Of a stretch of 35,991 nt of DNA, positions 30,622 through 35,991 are shown in pieces; the first letter of the stretch is position 1, and every line of letters starts with the position of its first letter. Origin of the DNA: Devosia equisanguinis (lineage in GTDB: Bacteria; Pseudomonadota; Alphaproteobacteria; Rhizobiales; Hyphomicrobiaceae); assembly GCA_945862355.1 (NCBI GenBank), contig CAMAYR010000020.1:1-35991 (forward strand), in the 5' to 3' direction. The translations under genes and the position numbers were made by a program. A model generated the notes under the pieces. It was given only the letters and a program-made list of their open reading frames with translations, was not told where the DNA came from and ran no database searches.

Positions 30622-31911
30622 ATGCTCAGATGGCTCGTATTATTTCGTTCAGGTGTATGGTCCGAAGGCCCCTGCCTTGCGGCGAGTTCCCATCATACCG
30701 GTGGCTCGTCCGTCTGGTTGTCTCTCGTTGCCAGCATCGCAATCGCGATCTTCAGCGCCGGCTGCGCAGCGTCGCTCGACAGGGCCATCGTCCCTGAATC
30801 TCTGGCAGCAGTCGCGCAGATCGACGGCATGGCCGACATCCGCACCTGGGGCGATCAGGGACAGGCCGCCTCCCGCCGCTTCATCGCGAGCGAGGGCTCC
30901 AGGATCAAGGCCAGGTTGCAGGAGGCACGCCGCCGCGGACTGAAACCGACCTCGAATCTGCTCGCATTGTCTGGTGGTGCCGACGATGGCGCGTTCGGCG
31001 CAGGACTCCTCGTTGGCTGGAGCCAAAACGGCGACCGACCACAGTTCGACCTCGTCACAGGCGTCAGCGCCGGCGCACTCATCGCACCATTCGCCTTCAT
31101 CGGCGCCGACTACGACCAGCAGCTGAGCGAGATTTTCACGAACTACGGTGGCGATCAGATCTACCAGGCCAACATCCTCGCCGGCATCCTGGGCGGCCCG
31201 GGCATCGCCCTCAACGAACCCTTGAAGAAACTCGTCGCCCGCTACGTCGACGCAGACATGGTCCGTCGCCTGGCCGAGGAACGCGCCAAGGGCCGCATCC
31301 TCCTCATCGGCACGACGAATATCGACGTTCAGCGGCCGGTGTTCTGGGATATCGGCCGGATCGCCCAGAGCGGCCACCAGCACTCCGTCCACCTGATCCG
31401 CGACGTGCTGATCGCATCCGCGGCAATCCCGGGCGTGTTTCCCCCCGTCCGCATCAAAGTCAAAGCGGGCGGCAAGCAATACGAGGAACTGCACGTCGAC
31501 GGCGGCACCACGCGCGAAGTGTTTTTCTCGCCCACCGACTTCACGTTCAAGGAGCTCGACAAGGCCATCGGCACGAAGGTGAGCCGCAGGCTCTTCGTCA
31601 TCAGGAACGGCAAGCTCGGGCCAGAATGGGAGGCGACCGGCGAGACCGCGCTTGCGATCGGCGCCCGCTCGCTCTCCACCGTGCTCAAGAACCAGACGCT
31701 CGGCGACCTCATCCGAATGCACGCCAAGGCGAAGGCCGAGGGCATCGACTACAACCTCGCCGCAATTCCCGATGGCTTCAAGGCAGCCCACCCCGCCCCG
31801 TTCGACCAGGGCTATATGAAGGCTCTCTACGCCGAGGGCTTTCGGCTCGGCCGCGAGGGCTACGCCTGGATGAAGGAGCCACCGGGCATGATCGCAACCG
31901 CAGGACGCTGA
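30622..31911 (+). CDS. Patatin-like phospholipase, probable lipoprotein
   Basis: The 429-residue protein contains a patatin domain. The oxyanion-hole motif is 'LALSGGADDGAFGAGLLVGW' (about 115-134), the nucleophile Ser149 lies in GVSAG, and the dyad Asp293 in 'HVDGGT'. Patatin-like enzymes hydrolyse acyl esters of phospholipids or lipids with this Ser-Asp pair. An N-terminal hydrophobic stretch ends in 'IFSAGC' (Cys48), resembling a lipobox, so it may be membrane-anchored in the periplasm; the 47-residue leader is long, and the true start may lie downstream of the ATG at 30622, which has no clear ribosome-binding site. It is a single plus-strand gene, converging with the nitrilase-family gene 29 bases away. 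Confidence 0.82.
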   Translation: MLRWLVLFRSGVWSEGPCLAASSHHTGGSSVWLSLVASIAIAIFSAGCAASLDRAIVPESLAAVAQIDGMADIRTWGDQGQAASRRFIASEGSRIKARLQEARRRGLKPTSNLLALSGGADDGAFGAGLLVGWSQNGDRPQFDLVTGVSAGALIAPFAFIGADYDQQLSEIFTNYGGDQIYQANILAGILGGPGIALNEPLKKLVARYVDADMVRRLAEERAKGRILLIGTTNIDVQRPVFWDIGRIAQSGHQHSVHLIRDVLIASAAIPGVFPPVRIKVKAGGKQYEELHVDGGTTREVFFSPTDFTFKELDKAIGTKVSRRLFVIRNGKLGPEWEATGETALAIGARSLSTVLKNQTLGDLIRMHAKAKAEGIDYNLAAIPDGFKAAHPAPFDQGYMKALYAEGFRLGREGYAWMKEPPGMIATAGR

Positions 31912-31940
31912 TCGCCCGCCGCCGTCCGCGCCCGGCACGA

Positions 31941-32849
31941 TCAAGCAAGTGGCACCACTTCCACTGCGCCGCCGATGGCCGTCGCACCGGGCTGGAGGTG
32001 CCAATCCCTCCAATTGCGCATCTCGCCCGTCTCTCGCAGTCGCCGCAACCCGGCAAGATCGATCCTCGCGCTGATCCAGCCGGCCTCCTCGAGCCGCCCC
32101 TCCGCCAGCACCCCGTTCATCGACAGCGCGACATCGGGGGGCACGAAAACGCCTGCCGCGCCGCTGTTGCGATCCACCGCCGGCGACCATCGCGCGTTGC
32201 CCACGGTGGGCGACATGACCGTCGCGATCTGCCCCTCGAGCGCGCGCGCCATCGCGCTGAGGCGAACGCGATGGAACCCGGACCGATGCTCCGTACAAGA
32301 CGGAATGAGCACGACTTCCGCACCCGCCTCCGCCAGTCCCCGCACGAGCAGCGGAAACTCGCTGTCGTAGCAGATCGCGATTCCGATCCGGCCCAGCGCC
32401 GTATCGAAGACCCGCTGCACGCTTCCAGCGCTCATTCCCCAGTCGCGCTCGAATGGCGTCACGATGAGCTTGTCCTGAATGCCGACGCCACCGCCGGGAC
32501 CGTAAAGGCGCGCTGAATTGACGAACCCTCCGCCACAACGCTCCGGTCCGCTCGGCGCCAGGATGTGAACAGCATGACGTGCAGCGAGCCCCCGCCAGAC
32601 CGCACCGACCGCCTCGGCACGATCGGCCACGAAGGCGAGCGTCGCCCGCAGATCCGCGCTGACCTCTCGCCCGCCGAGCGCCGCGATCTCGAGGGCCCCG
32701 TACTCTGGAAAGACCAGCAACTGAGCGCCGCCGCCAGCGCCTTGTGCAACCCACCGCGCCGCCTTGTCGGCCCAGGCAGCGAAGCTCTCCGGCGCATCGA
32801 TCGGATATTGCGCCGCAGCCACGACGATGGTGTCAGCCGCCCCGCTCAC
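31941..32849 (-). CDS. Carbon-nitrogen hydrolase (nitrilase superfamily)
   Basis: The 302-residue protein carries the Glu-Lys-Cys triad of the nitrilase superfamily: Glu49 in 'LLVFPEYGALE', Lys127 in 'IQDKLIVTPFERDWG' and Cys160 in 'IGIAICYDSEFP'. Further landmarks are 'LIPSCTEHRSGFHRVRLSAMARALEGQ' and 'SPAVDRNSGAAGVFVP'. Members hydrolyse amides or nitriles; 'CYDSEFP' and the EHRSG(F/Y) segment place it among amidase-type branches rather than true nitrilases, with substrate unknown. It is the last gene of a tight minus-strand operon; its ATG overlaps the stop of the GNAT gene by four bases (32846-32849). Confidence 0.9.
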   Translation of the reverse strand: MSGAADTIVVAAAQYPIDAPESFAAWADKAARWVAQGAGGGAQLLVFPEYGALEIAALGGREVSADLRATLAFVADRAEAVGAVWRGLAARHAVHILAPSGPERCGGGFVNSARLYGPGGGVGIQDKLIVTPFERDWGMSAGSVQRVFDTALGRIGIAICYDSEFPLLVRGLAEAGAEVVLIPSCTEHRSGFHRVRLSAMARALEGQIATVMSPTVGNARWSPAVDRNSGAAGVFVPPDVALSMNGVLAEGRLEEAGWISARIDLAGLRRLRETGEMRNWRDWHLQPGATAIGGAVEVVPLA

Positions 32850-33460
32850 AACGCCCTCGCCCAGAACTGCATCGCCTTCTCTGTCTCCTCCTCCTCGCCG
32901 ATCTCCTTCCAGCGATAGCTGCCGACCAGCCCTTCCACCGGGACATAGCCGCGCTTGCGCCAGAAACCGTCAAGTGTCCTGTAGCCCGCCGGCGCACGCC
33001 GATCGTCTGGCCGCCGCACAACGCTGCAGAACGCGATATGGCTGAAGCTGCCTTTCACGCCCCGGCAGGCCCGGGCGTGATCCTCGCGCCGATCGAAAAA
33101 GGCGTTACCGATGCCGCGCCCGCGATAATCGGGCAGCAAAACCGACTCGCCACAGTAGAAGACGCGGTCGGGGTCGTAGCCATGAACCGCAAACAACGGC
33201 ACGAACTCGCGCGTGTGCTCCCCGAGCGGTGCGGCCGTCGCAGCCCCGACCACGCGCTCACCCTGGCGAGCGATGATCACCACCGCGCCGTCGGCCCTGG
33301 CAAACTCGCGCAGATAACCCTCCTCGTAGGCCAGCGAGCCGTCGTAGAGATAGGGCCACGCGGCAAACACCTCGATCCGCAGCCGGGCCACGTCGCCGAG
33401 CACTGCGACTAGACGATCGCCGGCCACAGGCTCGATACGAACGTCACTCTCCCCAGCCAT
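32846..33460 (-). CDS. GNAT-family N-acetyltransferase
   Basis: The 204-residue protein is a GNAT acetyltransferase. The acetyl-CoA motif is 'GESVLLPDYRGRGIGNAFFDRREDHARA' (about residues 104-131), with the R-G-x-G-x-G/A loop; 'VVIIARQGERVVGAATAAPL' is the preceding strand pair, and 'RTLDGFWRKRGYVPV' the late helix typical of the family. The start at 33460 (MAGESDVRIEP) gives the normal length; the frame is open further upstream but overlaps the SnoaL-like gene. It begins five bases after that gene's stop and overlaps the nitrilase-family start by four bases. The acceptor substrate is unknown; coupling with an amide hydrolase suggests amine or amino-acid chemistry. Confidence 0.88.
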   Translation of the reverse strand: MAGESDVRIEPVAGDRLVAVLGDVARLRIEVFAAWPYLYDGSLAYEEGYLREFARADGAVVIIARQGERVVGAATAAPLGEHTREFVPLFAVHGYDPDRVFYCGESVLLPDYRGRGIGNAFFDRREDHARACRGVKGSFSHIAFCSVVRRPDDRRAPAGYRTLDGFWRKRGYVPVEGLVGSYRWKEIGEEEETEKAMQFWARAL

Positions 33461-33465
33461 CGCGC

Positions 33466-33900
33466 TCACCCCTCCGCGCTGACCTGCATGATCCATTCGG
33501 TTAGATTGTAGTACGTGGTGACGCGCGAGATGAGCCCGTCGCGAACGACGAAGAATGTGCCGGCCGGCAGCGCGTAGCGTTGCCCCTTGGCGTCGGGCAG
33601 CCCCGTCTCCGAGACGAGATAGTTGCCCGTCACGTTGAACTCCGCAGCCGCCCGCGAGCCGTCCGCGCTCACCATTACGGTGATGCCGTCGAGTTGCTCG
33701 CGATAGTGATGCGCCATGCGCGCCAGGAATGCGCGAAAGCGCTCCCTGCCCTCGCGTCGCTCGCCCTGGTTGACGTCGTGCAACACGTCGCCTGCGAGGC
33801 ACGCGAGCATCCCGTCATGATCGCCCCGGTTGAATGAATCGTAATAGCGCCGGATCAGCGCTTCGGTCTCGGCCGGCGTGGTCGGCATGGGGTAGCTCAT
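33466..33900 (-). CDS. SnoaL/NTF2-fold protein (ketosteroid-isomerase-related)
   Basis: The 144-residue protein has the NTF2-like pattern: an N-terminal helix 'ALIRRYYDSFNRGDHDGMLACLAGDVLHDVNQG', helix 2 'GRERFRAFLARMAHHYREQ', then strands 'ITVMVSADGSRAAAEFNVTGNYL', 'YALPAGTFFVVRDGLISRVTTYYNLTEWI'. Such proteins are small enzymes or ligand carriers; 'VLHDVNQGERREG' and 'TYYNL' resemble a subgroup annotated as ketosteroid-isomerase-related, whose activity is undefined. Its ATG overlaps the stop of the upstream secreted-protein gene by four bases (33897-33900), and the ribosome-binding site is weak, consistent with coupling. Cytosolic. Confidence 0.82.
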   Translation of the reverse strand: MSYPMPTTPAETEALIRRYYDSFNRGDHDGMLACLAGDVLHDVNQGERREGRERFRAFLARMAHHYREQLDGITVMVSADGSRAAAEFNVTGNYLVSETGLPDAKGQRYALPAGTFFVVRDGLISRVTTYYNLTEWIMQVSAEG

Positions 33901-34385
33901 TTCTTGAGTTCGCGCGGGTTCCAGGTCGTATCGGTAATCAGTAGCTTGCCGTCGGGCGCCCACAACCGTGTCATCGTGCACTGTTTGGCGCCCGCGTGGC
34001 TCGCGCAATAGACCTTGAGCGCCTCTTCGGCCGCCTCGCGCGTGGGTGCACCACACACGGTGCTTGAGAATTGCACCTCGGACATCTGCACGCTCATCGA
34101 GCCCGCCCACCCGGCCGGCTCGCACACTGTAACTGCGAAGCAGGTGCCACGGCTCGCCTTGCGCTGGCAACGCCTGCGCGCACAGTCGAGCGCGGCCTGC
34201 GCGGAGCTGCTGTGACAAGCCTCGACCGCGGCCCCCGGCGCCTGCACGGCGGCGAAAGCCTGCGGCACGCCCTTGACCTGCTGCGCCCATGCCGACGGCG
34301 ACAGGCCGGCAAGCAGCGCGATCAGGACCACACCGCGAACGGCTGCCATCTTTGATGAGCTCGAGCTCGCCCGGGGATTCTCCAT
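33897..34385 (-). CDS. Secreted Cys-rich protein, DUF4189-like
   Basis: The 162-residue protein has a signal peptide (hydrophobic core VVLIALLAGLSPSAWA, cleavage before QQ near residue 35) and a mature part with eight cysteines, probably paired in the periplasm. 'SSSAQAALDCARRRCQRKASRGTCFAVTVCEPAGW' followed by 'TREAAEEALKVYCASHAGAKQCTM' has the A-A-x-x-C spacing seen in DUF4189-type domains, here apparently duplicated. Function is unknown. I keep the ATG at 34385 because AGGAAGGA lies about nine bases upstream; an in-frame ATG at 34349 would give a shorter signal peptide. It is the first gene of the DUF4189-SnoaL-GNAT-nitrilase operon, although its export sets it apart from the cytosolic enzymes. 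Confidence 0.72.
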   Translation of the reverse strand: MENPRASSSSSKMAAVRGVVLIALLAGLSPSAWAQQVKGVPQAFAAVQAPGAAVEACHSSSAQAALDCARRRCQRKASRGTCFAVTVCEPAGWAGSMSVQMSEVQFSSTVCGAPTREAAEEALKVYCASHAGAKQCTMTRLWAPDGKLLITDTTWNPRELKK

Positions 34386-34696
34386 CGCGAGTTGTCCTTC
34401 CTGTCCACGAAATCGAACCTAGCAGCACGCCAGCACCCGAAGATCAAGTTGTACGGCCAGATGGCCATTTCGAGATCCGGCCGGCCATCGGTAATACGGC
34501 AGACCCTGCACGCCCCTGCCTGCCCAATTCTCGAGATGCCCTGAACGCTTCCTACTCCTCCGCGCCCGTTCCCCCTTCCAAGCCGGTCGTAGCATTCCTA
34601 CATCAGGCGAGGGCGTGCCGATGATGGGCGCCCGCTTGACATTGATCACAGTCGACATCGCCGCTTCGGGGCACTGTCGGCGGGTGGAGGACACAC
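34386..34696. other. Divergent intergenic region before clpB
   Basis: No supported gene in this 311-base gap. It must hold the promoters of the leftward operon and clpB. TTGACA at 34636-34641 (CTTGACA, the sigma32-type -35 core) is the only clear element. No CIRCE-type inverted repeat (TTAGCACTC-N9-GAGTGCTAA) is present. Confidence 0.5.
34636..34641 (+). promoter_or_regulatory. Candidate -35 element of clpB
   Basis: A perfect TTGACA preceded by C, 56 bases before the start codon. No convincing -10 (sigma70 or heat-shock type) is found at 16-18 bases, so the assignment is tentative; heat-shock sigma control is expected from the family only. Confidence 0.3.

Positions 34697-35991
<1,295 letters not shown>

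Noticed and set aside
30649-32754. A 701-codon open frame on the minus strand
   Set aside because: It is antisense to the patatin-like gene and overlaps the nitrilase-family gene in another frame. The composition is Arg/Ala/Asp-repetitive with no family resemblance; long antisense frames are expected in GC-rich DNA.
34386-34696. CIRCE or a complete heat-shock promoter before clpB
   Set aside because: No TTAGCACTC/GAGTGCTAA repeat, and no acceptable -10 at the right spacing from TTGACA; only a -35 candidate is reported.

Overview
The window is a GC-rich (mostly well above 60 percent), densely coded piece of bacterial chromosome. Protein families, codon bias and the abundance of TctC/Bug-type periplasmic binding proteins fit an alphaproteobacterium, probably a Hyphomicrobiales relative. 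This is inferred from gene content only: there is no rRNA or tRNA gene in the window. It starts inside one gene (minus strand, off the left edge) and ends inside clpB.

Layout. 1-3689: start of an unknown minus-strand gene, then a LysE-type exporter, an isocitrate/isopropylmalate-type dehydrogenase and a class V aminotransferase on the plus strand. 3868-4163: a 64-residue small ORF with its own candidate promoter and hairpin terminator. 4288-6357: HpcH/HpaI-type aldolase and moaA, both minus, with a short tandem repeat in the moaA leader. 6408-9149: minus-strand trio of a cupin-like protein and two tandem TctC-type binding proteins. 9747-11691: Rieske ferredoxin plus a large FAD-dependent oxidoreductase. 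11696-12202: a VOC-fold protein.

12408-23078 is the centre of interest: a divergent locus. A tctA-tctC-tctB transporter runs leftward; gntR, oxc (oxalyl-CoA decarboxylase), frc (formyl-CoA transferase), a formyl-tetrahydrofolate-hydrolase-like protein, an SDR dehydrogenase and a dihydroxyphthalate-decarboxylase-like protein run rightward. The 471-base divergent region carries two copies of the palindrome TGGTATACCA, one over a candidate tctA promoter and one just upstream of gntR. The simplest reading is a GntR-controlled oxalate uptake and catabolism locus: oxalate import, Frc/Oxc cycle to formyl-CoA, CO2 and formate, with a C1-tetrahydrofolate enzyme attached. The transporter's substrate and the roles of the last three genes are inference.

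23615-26264 is a more accessory-looking patch: a secreted HtrA-like serine protease, a TIR-domain membrane protein with a C8 homopolymer in its coding sequence and a GC drop in its membrane half, and a truncated ParE/RelE toxin abutting it. 26367-30496 is housekeeping: tlyA, an RlmD/TrmA-type RNA methyltransferase, leuB (minus) and a glutathione S-transferase. 30622-34385: a patatin-like lipoprotein facing a tight four-gene minus-strand operon (DUF4189-like secreted protein, SnoaL-like protein, GNAT acetyltransferase, nitrilase-family hydrolase). 34697 to the end: N-terminal 431 residues of ClpB.

No CRISPR array, complete insertion sequence, prophage gene, rRNA or tRNA was seen.
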